Below are positions 39,725 to 49,700 of a stretch of DNA of 64,000 nucleotides, piece by piece. The notes beneath the pieces were generated by a model. That model worked only from the letters and a program-made list of their open reading frames with translations. It searched no databases and had not been told where the DNA came from. Where the stretch lies: positions 1,188,054-1,252,053 of the forward strand of contig NW_008705569.1 in assembly GCF_000186865.1 (NCBI RefSeq). The letters run 5' to 3'. The position numbers were made by a program, and so were the translations under genes. Position 1 is the first letter of the stretch. Every line of letters begins with the position of its first letter. This DNA comes from Aureococcus anophagefferens (lineage: Eukaryota > Sar > Pelagophyceae > Pelagomonadales > Pelagomonadaceae).

Positions 39725-41659
39725 ATGAAGTTCGGCGCGGACCTGAAGAACAGCATCGTGCCCGAGTGGCAGCACGGCTACATCGCCTACGACGAGCTGA
39801 AGCGGCTCATCAAGGAGCTGAGCTCGCTGGAGGGCGGCGCCAAGGAGAGCGCCGAGGAGGACTTCTTCATGATGCTCGAGGACGAGCTCGAGAAGGTGAA
39901 CCGCTTCTACCTCGAGAAGATCCAGGAGTTCGACGGCGAGCTCAAGGTCCTCGAGGGCCGGCCGCGGTCCGACTCGAACAGCGCGCTCGCGGCCGGCGGC
40001 GTGCCGTCCGACCGCATGGTCGCGCTCCACGCGCAGATCGGCCAGCTCCAGGCCTTCGTCTGGCTCAACACGCAGGGCTTCGAGAAGATCATGAAGAAGT
40101 ACGACAAGTTCATGGGCCTGCGCCACACGCCCGGGGCCAAGAGCCCCGACTTTGAGGCGCGGCTCCGGGGCGAGGTCTTCAAGTCCGAGCCGGGGCAGGA
40201 AAAGAGTGATTCAAGTTCGCGTCAACATGAGCGTTCCGCGCGCGCGCGTTCCGGAAAAAGCATCCACGCGTCGAGAGCGCTCCGAGGGATGATCGCTCGT
40301 CCCAAAATCAGCCGAAACGAGCGGAAAACGGCCGAGAGAGGAGCCTCTGAAGTTGGGAATGTCGCACCCTTTTGCTGCCCAGGTCCGAGCGCCTCGACGC
40401 GTGCCTCGAGAAGTTCAAGGCCACGCGGAGCCAGCTCAGCAGCGACGTCGGCGCCCTGGAGATGAAGCTCATCTCGGGCTCGGCGAACAAGCCCCTGGCC
40501 GAGGAGATCTCCGCGCGGCTCGGCGTGCCGCTGTCGCCCGCCAAGGTCCGCCGCTTCAACGACGGCGAGGTCAACATCCAGCTCTGCGACTCCGTGCGCG
40601 GCTGCGACGTCTACATCGTCCAGCCGACGTGCCCGCCCGTCAACGACCACCTCGTGGAGCTGCTCCTGCTCATCTCGGCCGCGCGGCGCGCGTCGGCCGC
40701 GTCCGTGACCGCCGTCGTGCCCTACTACGGCTACGCGCGCCAGGACCGCAAGGACCGGAGCCGCGTGCCCATCTCCGCGGCGGACGTGGCGCGCATGATG
40801 GAGGCCATGGGCGTGGACCGCGTCGTCTGCGTGGACCTGCACTGCGCGCAGATCCAGGGCTTCTTCGGGCCCCGGACGCCCGTGGACAATCTGTTCGCGG
40901 CGCCCATCGCGGTGACGTACTTCAACATGAAGGATTTGGTGAAGCCCGTCATCGTGTCGCCGGACGCCGGCGGCGTCGCGCGGGCCAAGCTCTTCATGGA
41001 GGGGTTCTCGCGGTTGCCGGACCCGCCGGAGGTGTCGCTCGCGGTGATCCTCAAGCAGCGCGTCGAGGCCCGCGTGGAACCCAAATCTTCAACCCGACTT
41101 CAATGTGCGCGCATGCGAATGTTTTGACACGAGCACTTCCGCCGTGCTTCGAGAACTCGCTGAGAGCAATCGATTCGTCCAAAAATCAGCCGAATCGACT
41201 TCGATTTGACCGAGCTAGAGAATTCTCAAGTTTGGCCCCGACGTCCCAGCTCACTGGTTGATTTGCACACAGGTCGAGGCCGGCGTCGTGGGCACGATGC
41301 ACCTCGTGGGCTCCGTCGAGGGCTGCGACTGCATCATCGTCGACGACATGATCGACACGGCGGGCACGCTGACGGCCGCCGCGAACGAGCTGCGGAACTT
41401 CGGGGCGAAGCGCGTCTTCGCCTTCGCGACGCACGGCCTCTTCTCGGGGCCCGCCGCGGACCGCATCGAGGCCTGCGTCCTCGAGGAGTGCGTCGTCGCC
41501 AACACCGTGCCCCTGAACCCGGCGGTCAAGGAGAAGACGCGCAAGATCCGCCAGGTCAGCGTCGGCAAGCTCGTCGAGTCGGCGATCCGCGGCATCCACT
41601 GCGGCACGTCCGTGTCCGCGCTGTTCAACGCGGACCTCGGCGCGGACCTCCTCGCCTGA
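39725..41659 (+). CDS. SPX domain fused to ribose-phosphate pyrophosphokinase (PRPP synthetase)
   Basis: Exons 39725-40194, 40383-41073 and 41273-41659; phases agree and give 515 residues. Residues 1-155 form an SPX domain: MKFGADLKNSIVPEWQHGYI, AYDELKRLIKEL, then LNTQGFEKIMKKYDKFMG, carrying the Tyr/Lys residues that bind inositol pyrophosphates. From about residue 180 the PRPP synthetase begins: ISGSANKPLAEEISARLG, RRFNDGEVNIQ, YYGYARQDRKDRSRVPIS (catalytic loop), DLHCAQIQGFF, VSPDAGG and the PRPP-binding VDDMIDTAGTL. PRPP synthetase makes PRPP from ribose 5-phosphate and ATP for nucleotide, His and Trp synthesis. SPX senses phosphate status, so the fusion suggests phosphate control of PRPP supply. 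Confidence 0.93.
40191..40382 (-). mobile_element. introner, family A, inverted relative to its gene
   Basis: Perfect duplication GTCCGAGC (40183-40190 and 40383-40390). GC-AG intron 40195-40382 (CCGGG|GCAGGA ... CTGCCCAG|GTCC). Lies in the linker between the SPX and PRPP synthetase parts, on the strand opposite to the gene, yet both ends give usable splice sites. Confidence 0.95.
41070..41272 (-). mobile_element. introner, family B, antisense in SPX-PRPP synthetase gene
   Basis: Perfect duplication GTCGAGGC (41062-41069 and 41273-41280). GT-AG intron 41074-41272. The protein reads VEAR|VEAG, showing the duplicated codons. Confidence 0.95.
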
Positions 41660-41739
41660 GATGCCGGCGGCGCGCGGGGCAAGCCCGCGCGGGGGGGGGG
41701 GGCGCGCCACCAAGGGGGCGCCCTAAGGCCGCGGTCGCC

Positions 41740-42920
41740 TTACGGGTCGAGGCGGTGGAGCCGCGCGTAGTCGAACGTGACGGCCCGGGGGTCCGCGCGG
41801 CCGTCGCCCGCGCGCCGCCGCGTCCCGTCGAGGCACGGGCCCGAGAAGGAGCTGATGACGTCGGCGAAGGTCGCGCCCTCGACGATGCGGTCCACGGGGA
41901 TGAACTCGGCCACGGCGACGTCCTCGCAGAGCAGCTCGTCGTAGCCCTGGACGTTGATCCAGACGCCGGCGACGTCCGCGCGCCAGCCCGGCTCGCGGAA
42001 CGGCGACGCGGCGTCGATCGTGTGGCGCAGGGTCGTGCCTATCGATGGTCCTTCGCGTTCCCGGTCGGGGGCTCTCGAAGCCCGTCGCGGCCGCGGGACG
42101 GGCAGGAAAAGAGAGCGAAATTCCCAACTTCAAAGGCTCCTATCTCGGTCGTTTTCCACTCGTTTCGGCTGATTTTTGGACGAGCGATCATCTCTCGGAA
42201 AGTTCTCGAAGCGTGGATGCTTTTTTCGGAACGCGCGCGCGCGGACACTCACGTTGAAGCGACGTTGAATCACCCTTTTCCTGCCCAGGCCGCGGGACGC
42301 GGGGTCGCGCGGACGTCGCCGATGGCGCTGAGCGCGCCCCCGTCCGTGAGCGCGAGCGGCTCGTAGCGCCACGGCTTCACGACGGCCTGGGCGTTGATCG
42401 TGAGGCCCAGCACCATCGACGGGCAATTGCTGGCGAACCGCATCTGCAGCTCGCCGTCCGCGAGAACCGCGCGGCGGTCCAAGGTCCAGCGGTGGCGCGC
42501 GACGCCCCGGAAGACCCGCACGATGACGAGCGCGGACACGACCCACTCGTAGACGCGCTGGCCGTAGGCGAGGCCCGCCGCGGCGATGCGGCAGAGCGCC
42601 GGGCGCCCGCCGCGCCGCCGCTCGCGGATGCTCAGGCCCACGGACTGGAGCGCGAGGTCGAGAGCCTTCGTGCGGCGCTGGCCGATCATCGCGAAGACGA
42701 AGAAGCCCAGCACCAGGATCGCGGCGTCGCCGAGAATCACGTAGCACCAGAACGTGCGCGTGTCGACCTTGAGGGCGTGGAACGTGACGCCATACCAGGG
42801 GCGGTTCTTCCAGACGTGCGTGAAGACGTGGGACGTCGCGGTGCGGTAGACCGTCGTGGGCGTGCGCAGCTGGGCCAGGGACAGCGGCGCCCGTTTCTTC
42901 GCCGTCGATTCCGTCGTCAT
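41740..42920 (-). CDS. membrane protein of unknown function
   Basis: Exons 42920-42299 and 42038-41740; 306 residues from MTTESTAKKRAPLS. One clear helix (FWCYVILGDAAILVLGFFVFAMIG) and a second (VYEWVVSALVIVRVF) precede a soluble, Trp/Asp-rich C-terminal half (WRADVAGVWINVQGYDELL, EFIPVDRIVEGATFADVISS). I recognise no family. The intron (42298-42039, phase 1) is a 61-bp GT-AG intron that itself contains an introner. This is the only combination that joins the two good frames. Divergent from the TauE/SafE gene. Confidence 0.65.
42039..42298 (-). mobile_element. short introner-like intron (family C candidate) hosting a nested introner
   Basis: Without the nested family A copy and its 8-bp duplication the intron is 61 bp (GTCCCGCGGCCG ... 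CATCGATAG). It is flanked by GCGCGACC and GCACGACC (7 of 8), with CCGC left in the exon. It contains GACGGGCTTCGAGAG, nearly matching the cyclophilin intron (GACGAGTTTCGAGAG). Confidence 0.6.
42098..42288 (+). mobile_element. introner, family A, nested inside another intron
   Basis: Flanked by GCCGCGGG (42090-42097 and 42289-42296). In gene direction the acceptor AG has become GT (CCTGCCCGT), so it cannot splice alone. It is removed as part of the surrounding intron. Confidence 0.88.
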
Positions 42921-43060
42921 GTGGGATCGGCTAGAGGCGCAAAGCGGGCAGCCATCGAGTCTTCGGGCACGGCACCATCGATAAAGCGAAAACCTGAGCT
43001 TTGGCGCCCAAGCCCGAGCTGAGGCGAGATCGACGCGTCCGCGACGCACGACACGCAGGC

Positions 43061-44745
43061 ATGGTGGACGCCGCGCGCCTGCGGCTGCTCTTCGCCGCCG
43101 CGGCGGCGCTGACGGTGCTCGCCGTCGTCGGCGCCGCGCCGGACGGCGCCGCCTGGCTCCCGCACGCCTACCGGCGCCTGCAGGACGCCGCCGCGCCGCT
43201 CTTCACGATCGACCCCGTCACGGGCCACAAGGCCTTCGCGCCCAACGACCGGAGCGACTACCTCGGCGTCGGGGCGGCGATCGTGGGCCTCATGATCGCC
43301 GCCGGCGGCGGCATCGGCGGGGGCGGCATGCTCGTGCCCATCTACGTGCTCGTGCTCGGCTTCAAACCCAAATTCGCGATCCCGCTCTCGAACATGACGG
43401 TGCTCGGCGGGGCCATCACGAACGTCGGCATGAACGCGCGGAAGCGCCACCCGCTGGCGAACCGGAGCCTCGTGGACTGGGATCTGCTCATCCTCATGGA
43501 GCCTTTGACGCTCGCGGGCGCGCTCGTGGGAGGCTTCGTCAACAAGCTCGCGCCGGAGATCGTCATCACGGTGCTCCTCGTCGTCTTGTTGTACGCGACG
43601 TCGGAGCGCACGCTGAAAAAGGGCATGAAGCTCTACGACAAGGAGACGGCGGCCATGGAGGCGTCCGCGGGCGCGAAGGAGATGGCCGAGATCACGGAGG
43701 CGGAGCGCGCCGAGGCCGCCAAGGCCGAGGCCGCGGGCCTCCTCGACGACGCCGAGGCCGGAAACGACGGCGGCGTCGGCGACGCGCCGCCCAAGGCCGA
43801 CGCGACGAAGACGCCGGAGCTGCTGGCCATCGAGGCCGAGGAGACGGAGTCGTTCCCCGCGTGGAAGGTCGGCGTGCTCCTGGGCATGTTCGCGCTGACC
43901 GTGTCCATGAACCTGGCCAAGGGCGGCGGCGCCTTCCCGTCGCCCTTCGGCATCGAGTGCGGCACGTCGTCCTACTGGGCCGTGACCTTCTTCATGTTCG
44001 CGGCGCTCATCGTCGTCGCCAGGGCAGCACAAGAGAGCGAAATTCCCAACTTCAAAGGCTCATATCTCGGCCGTTTTCCACTCGTTTTGGCTGATTTTTG
44101 GACGAGCGATCAACTCTCGGAACGGTCTCGAAGCGTGGATGCTTTTTCCGGAACGCGCGCGCGCGGAACACTCACGTTGAAGCGACGTTGAATCACCCTT
44201 TTGCTGCCCAGGTCATCGCTTTATGGGTCCGGTCGTACCTCGTCGAGCGCACGAAGCAGAAGGACGCCTGCGGCTACGCCTACGTCGACGGCGACTTCCA
44301 CTGGGACGAGACGACGACGCTCAAGTACCCGTCGATCTGCTTCTTCGCGGGCGTGTGCGCGGGGCTCTTCGGCATCGGCGGCGGCATCGTCAACGGGCCC
44401 CTGATGCTCGAGCTCGGCGTGCTGCCGCCCGTCGCCGGCGCGACGACGGCCTGCATGATCCTCCTCACGTCGACGACGGCGGCGACGACGTTCCTGACCT
44501 TTGGCCTCGTGCAGTTCGACTACGCGAAGCGGCTCTTCGTCGTCGGCGCCCTCGCGACGGCCGTCGGCCAGCTCGGCATGGGCCACCTCATCAAGAAGAC
44601 GGGCCGCTCGTCCTACGTCGCCTTCTCCATCGGCGCCGTCGTCTCCCTCTCCACGGTCCTCATGGGCTTCCACGGCGTCGTGTCCCTCGCGTACCCGGAC
44701 CCGACGGAGGCCGGCAACACCGGCGGCATCTGCGGCTCCGGCTAG
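43061..44745 (+). CDS. TauE/SafE family transporter (sulfite/organosulfonate exporter type)
   Basis: Exons 43061-44023 and 44212-44745; 498 residues. A signal-like first helix (LRLLFAAAAALTVLAVVGAA) precedes two membrane halves. Half 1 contains AAGGGIGGGGMLVPIYVLV and PLSNMTVLGGAITN. Half 2 contains AGLFGIGGGIVNGPLMLELG. The paired Gly-rich GIGGG motifs are typical of TauE/SafE. An acidic cytoplasmic loop lies between the halves. One family A introner interrupts the helix before half 2 (VVAR|VIAL). Confidence 0.87.
44020..44211 (+). mobile_element. introner, family A, in TauE/SafE gene
   Basis: Flanks GTCGTCGC (44012-44019) and GTCATCGC (44212-44219), one mismatch. GC-AG intron 44024-44211. 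A young copy close to the family consensus. Confidence 0.95.
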
Positions 44746-44823
44746 GGGGGGCGGCCGGCCCCCGATTTTTCTTTCTTCTTCCCGCCCCGCCGTTCGGGCG
44801 GTACCGCTTAAGCTTCCCGGCAC

Positions 44824-45411
44824 CTAGAGGTAGGGCCCGATGACGGCCCTGATGACGTCCCGGACGTCGGCGCGGCTCCGCGTGTCGACCGGGACGCGGC
44901 CGCGGAGCAGCGCGGCGACGACCAGCGCGGCCTTGCGCTTGGCGGGCAGGGTCGCATTGGACACAATCCAATGGTTGTTGACGATCACGCGGCCGCGCCG
45001 CGCGAGCGCGACGAGCGTCTCGAGGCCGGCGGCCACCGCGATCGCGACCGCGTTTGCGTGGTTGTCGTGCACGAGATTGCCCAGCGCCGCCGCGGCCCAC
45101 AGTTTAGCATCCGCGCTGCCGTCGCGAAGGAGCTCGACGAGCAGCGGGATGCCGCCGGCCTCGGCGATCAGGACACGGTTGTCGGCGTTTTTGTACGCGA
45201 TGTCGCTCAGCGCCGCCGCGGCCCACGGCTTCGCGCCTGCGCTTCCGTCGCGCAGGAGCTCGAGGAGCGGCGGGATGCCACCGGCCTCGGCGAACAGGAC
45301 CCTGTTGGCGGCGTTGCGCTGCACGAGGGGGTGTAACGATCGCGCCGCCGCAAACTTCGCTGCGTCGTCGCCCTCGCGCAAGGCGCGGACCAGCCCCTCG
45401 ATCTCCGCCAT
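44824..45411 (-). CDS. armadillo-repeat protein
   Basis: About 195 residues from MAEIEGLVRALREG (an upstream in-frame Met at 45459 is possible). Two near-identical ARM repeats (NRVLFAEAGGIPPLLELLRD, NRVLIAEAGGIPLLVELLRD) and a third, weaker one, then a basic C-terminal end. ARM repeats form a superhelical protein-binding surface. The partner is unknown. Single exon. Confidence 0.78.
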   Translation of the reverse strand: MAEIEGLVRALREGDDAAKFAAARSLHPLVQRNAANRVLFAEAGGIPPLLELLRDGSAGAKPWAAAALSDIAYKNADNRVLIAEAGGIPLLVELLRDGSADAKLWAAAALGNLVHDNHANAVAIAVAAGLETLVALARRGRVIVNNHWIVSNATLPAKRKAALVVAALLRGRVPVDTRSRADVRDVIRAVIGPYL

Positions 45412-45483
45412 GCTTGACCCCTTGATAATAACGCCGACGTTGACGCATTCAACAACCATGTTGACACTGGGTGGCGCAGAGCA

Positions 45484-46641
45484 ATGGTGCCACGCTGGCA
45501 GAGCTCGATAGCATCGATGCTCTGGTTATTGGCAGCGCTCTGCGCTCGCGGTGACGCGTTCTTGCAGCGCAATGCGTTCGCAGCTAAGCGCGTCTTCCAG
45601 CGCGCTAGTCCGCAGTCGGCCGTCTCATCCCCGGTGCTTTCTCCCTCGGCCGGCGCCGCGCGCTGGGACTCGGCCTGCGTGGCCAATCCCGTCGTCCTGC
45701 CGCCGATCAACGGCGAACCGTGGAAGATGTTCTACTACGGCAACGACGGCAACTGGTCCGACGGCTCCGTGGGCTTCCTGCCGACGGGCACGTCGGGCCT
45801 CGCGGAGTCGGCCGACGGCGTCGCCTGGACCAAGGTCGACGGGCCCAACGCCGACGCGTCCGTCTTCGCGCCGAGCGACGACGTCGAGGCCTGGGACGGC
45901 CTGCACACGGGCGTCGGCGACGTCGTGCGCCACGGCGACGACCTGCTCATGTTCTACCTCGGCGCGGGGGGCGCCGCGGACGCGCTCGGCGGCAAGAGCT
46001 ACCGCGGCGTCAAAATGCAAATCGGCCGCGCGGTGTCCGTCGACGGCGGCGTGACCTGGGAGCGGCGCGGCTCCGGCGCCGACGGCGCCGGGCCCGTGCT
46101 CGAGGCTGATATCGACGAAGGTCTGTTCGCGTCGTGGCCGCGTATCCTCCAGTACGAATCCCACTGGCGCATGATGTACCACGCGTTCAACGGCACGAAC
46201 TGGCGCGCGTTTACGGCCGTCTCCACGGACGCCGGGTTGACGTGGACGGACCGAACGCTCGCGCTCGACACGGGCGCCGAGGGCGCGTTCGACGAGGTCG
46301 GCGTCGGCACGCGCGCGGTCGTGAAGCGCGGCGGCGACGACGTGCTCATGGTCTACGAGGGCGTCGAGGCCGGCACAGGCACGCACCGCCTCGGCGCCGC
46401 CACGTCTTCCGACGGCGGCGCTTCGTGGACGCGGGCCGCGGGGCCCATCGTCGAGCCCGGCGTCGCGCCGCTCGGCGACTGGACGGCGCAGGTCGTCGGC
46501 ACGCCCTACCTCGTCGGCATGGACGACGGATCGCTGCGCCTCTATCACTGCGCGAAGACCAAGGAAACGAACATGTCCATCGGAGTCCTCGTGAGCCCGT
46601 CGGGCGCCTTCGACGCCGACGCGTGGCGCGGGGTCGACTAG
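45484..46641 (+). CDS. five-bladed beta-propeller protein, glycosidase-like (GH43/32 type)
   Basis: 385 residues. MLWLLAALCARGDA followed by FLQRNAFAAKR is a signal plus transit peptide with Phe at the cleavage site, so plastid import is likely. The body repeats propeller blades: PWKMFYYGND, DLLMFYLGAGG, HWRMMYHAFNGTNWRAFTA, DVLMVYEGVEAG, SLRLYHCAK, with sialidase-like S-x-D-x-G-x-T-W boxes (STDAGLTWTD, SSDGGASWTR). Possible glycosidase or sugar binder in the plastid; catalytic residues not assigned. Single exon. Confidence 0.68.
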   Translation: MVPRWQSSIASMLWLLAALCARGDAFLQRNAFAAKRVFQRASPQSAVSSPVLSPSAGAARWDSACVANPVVLPPINGEPWKMFYYGNDGNWSDGSVGFLPTGTSGLAESADGVAWTKVDGPNADASVFAPSDDVEAWDGLHTGVGDVVRHGDDLLMFYLGAGGAADALGGKSYRGVKMQIGRAVSVDGGVTWERRGSGADGAGPVLEADIDEGLFASWPRILQYESHWRMMYHAFNGTNWRAFTAVSTDAGLTWTDRTLALDTGAEGAFDEVGVGTRAVVKRGGDDVLMVYEGVEAGTGTHRLGAATSSDGGASWTRAAGPIVEPGVAPLGDWTAQVVGTPYLVGMDDGSLRLYHCAKTKETNMSIGVLVSPSGAFDADAWRGVD

Positions 46642-46741
46642 CGGTTCATAAAGAGCACGGAGTCGACTCGCGGTTTTAGAAAGACCACGGAGTCGACTAG
46701 CGGATTAGACGGAACGCGACGAAACAGGGGGGGGATGAGGC

Positions 46742-49700
46742 TCACTGGGCCGTCTTGGCCTCGGCCGGGGACCGGTCGACGACGAGGTCGAAGATGCCGC
46801 CGTCGAGGAACCCGTTGCGGTCCGCGGAGCAGAAGAAGGCCTCCTCGGGCGTGTCGGGCTTCTTCGCGCCGTCGAGGTACTGCTGGAAGCCGCCGGCGCA
46901 GGAGTAGTTGTCGTCCGCGCCCGCGAGCGCCGCGCGGACGGCCTTCGTGTTGTCCACGGGCTCCGCGTCGAGGCCCGCGAGCCCGGACACGGAGCCCATG
47001 GCGATGTCGCCCAGGCCGTCGATGGCGCCCACGAGCCCCTCCGCGGCGGCGTCCCCGAGGTCGCCGACGACGTCGTCGCCCGCGCGCGCGTCCGAGTGCG
47101 TCTTCGACGCGCCGACGTACTTGTCCTTGATGCGCCCGATGAGGCTGCGCTGGACCTTGGGGGCCAGCTTCTTCTTCCTGTGCTTGCCCGGCTTCTTCTT
47201 CTGGCCCTTGCGCTTGCCCAGGTCCAGGTCCTCGTCGCTCTCCTCGTCGTCGGGCGCGGGCGCGTGCTCGTACTCGGCGGAGCACCGGATGAAGTTCAGC
47301 AGGAAGAGGAACACGGGCCAGGCGCAGAGGGCGCTCCGGTAGCGGTCGCCGCAGGTCGACGCGATGATGGCGTTGGCCTCGCGGTCCTTCATGGGGCGGT
47401 TCGGCGGGCAGAGGCCGTGCTTGTACTTTGTGGAGACGAACTTGAGGAGCGGCCGGAGCGTGAGGTCCCGGAGGCCCGTGTTGCACTCCTGCTGGCGCGT
47501 GCTGTCGAGGTGGAACTCGATCTGCTTGCCCTTGGCCTGGCACTCGGCGAGGCGGCGGTAGAGGTCGTGGATCTGGGGCAGGAAGCTCTTGTCCATCGCG
47601 GGCGTCTCGAACATGCGCGCGGCCTTGCGCGACGCCTCGTCGCCGAGCTTCAGCTGCGCGTACTCCTCCTTGATCTCCTCCGTGGACTCGGCGAAGGCGA
47701 TGGTCGTGATGCCGATGATCACCGTCGGCAGCATCCAGGCGCCGAAGAAGATGAGCGACACGAAGTAGAGCGCCGCGACCCAGCCGAACGCGCGCGAGTT
47801 CTCGCACGGGACCTCGTTGAAGGGGTAGCCGAAGCGGCTGCAGCCGAACATGTTCACGTACATGATGACGTCCCAGCCGTCCATGGTGCACACGGCCCAG
47901 ACCGCCGCGACGGCCTGCGCGAGGTTCCCGAAGTGGCCCGGGTCGTTCACGCGGAAGAGGAGGATGCCGACGACCGCGTAGACGTAGACCGTCAGCACGA
48001 GGACGATGGACGCGTAGAAGACGTTCGACGACGCCTTGAGCAGCGACGACACGGCGACGCTCAGCGCCGGGTAGAAGTTGACGAGCTTCAACAGCCGGCA
48101 GAGCCGGAGCATCGCGACGCCGGGCCTGCGCCGCATTCGAATCTTCGACGCGACTTCAATGTGCGCATATGCGACAGTTTTGACGCAAGCTCTTCGGCCG
48201 TGCTTCGAGAACTCGACGAGAGCCATCGATTCGTCCAAACATCAGCCGAATCGACGTCGATGTGACCGAGCTCGAGCATTCTGAAGTTTGGTCGGGACCA
48301 CCCGAACCAGCGGTCGAATTCGGCACGGCGCCGGGCATGCGGTCCTCCGCGTGGGGCACCATGCCCAGCACGGACACGCAGACGATGAGGAAGTCGAAGA
48401 CGTTCCAGGAGTCGGCGAAGTAGCGGTAGGGCGCCTCGCCGCAGGCCGTGATCTTGATCGCGCACTCGAGGACGAAGACGGACAGCACGGCCGTGTCGAT
48501 GACGTGCAGGTTGTGCTTCGACACGGGCTCCGACGGCGTCACGGCGAGCGCCTCGATGAGGCCCGCGGCGACGATGGACGTCACGACGAGGACCGGGAAG
48601 TAGCGCGACCGGAGCACGCGGCGGCAGAGCGCGACGACGTCGTTGACCTTCTCCTCCATCTGCGTGAGGTCGATGTGCTTGCGCACGCGCGGGATGAGGA
48701 TCAGGTCCAGCGTGTCCTCGAAGTTCTTCATCTCCGGCCCGTTGAGCACCTGCTCGCAGAGCTCCTCCGTGGACGCGGCGACCTCGACGTCCGCGTAGAT
48801 GTTCCGGATGTTCTCGTACGTGAGCACCTGGGTCATCGCGAAGGGCCGCCCCGTCGCCGAGGACCGCGAGCTCTCCTCGCCGTCGTTCTTCACCGTGGGC
48901 TTCATGTTCACGGGGTTGCTCAGGCCCGCGTCCGCGGCGATGGACGCGCGCTTCCTCCGCTTCTTGAGCGCCGCGTCCGGGTCCTCGGCCGCGGCCGCGG
49001 CCGTCGCCGTCGGGTCGAGCACGCTCATGCGCTTCGCCGCCGCGCTCTGGATCGCCTCGAGGCCCGCCGCGGCCGCGGCGCAGTCCGGGTCCTTGGCGGC
49101 GGTCTCCTCGAAGTCCTCCTCGTTCTCCGCGTACAGAATGTCGAACATGGCCATGTCGATGGCGGAGATGAAGAGGTTGAGGACCACGAAGGCCGTGAGC
49201 ATGGTGTAGGAGTAGAAGAAGACGATCGCGTCGAGCTTCCGCGGCGTCGGGTCGTAGCAGTCGTAGTTGTAGAACTCGCCGACGTACGTGCGGAACTCCG
49301 TGAGCTCGTCCGCGTCGTAGTAGGGCCAGTCCTCGCCGCCCTTGTCGCAGCCCTTGTAGTTGATCTGGAGCATGTGGCTCCAGTCGCTGCACGTCGACGC
49401 GACGAAGAGCGTGAGCATGGCGATGGGGACGGTCCCAAAGTGGGCCGGGTCGTTCTCGCCGAACGACTTGACGCCGATGATCGCGTAGAGGAACATGATG
49501 AGGCCCAGGAGCACGATGATGGACACCATGGCCCGGCAGCCGGCGATGATGCCGTAGAGCACGCGCCGCGTCTCCGCGGTCCGGTTTAATAATTTCGCGA
49601 GCCGCGCGAGGCGTAAAACCGGCAAAATGGCCTCGCCGCCGCCGCCGCCCATGAGCGCGAAGGACAGGATGACGATGGTCGAATCGAAGGTGTTGATCGT

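Noticed and set aside
41680..41730. Possible terminator or structure at the G-rich run
   Set aside because: A homopolymer run in GC-rich sequence; no further support.
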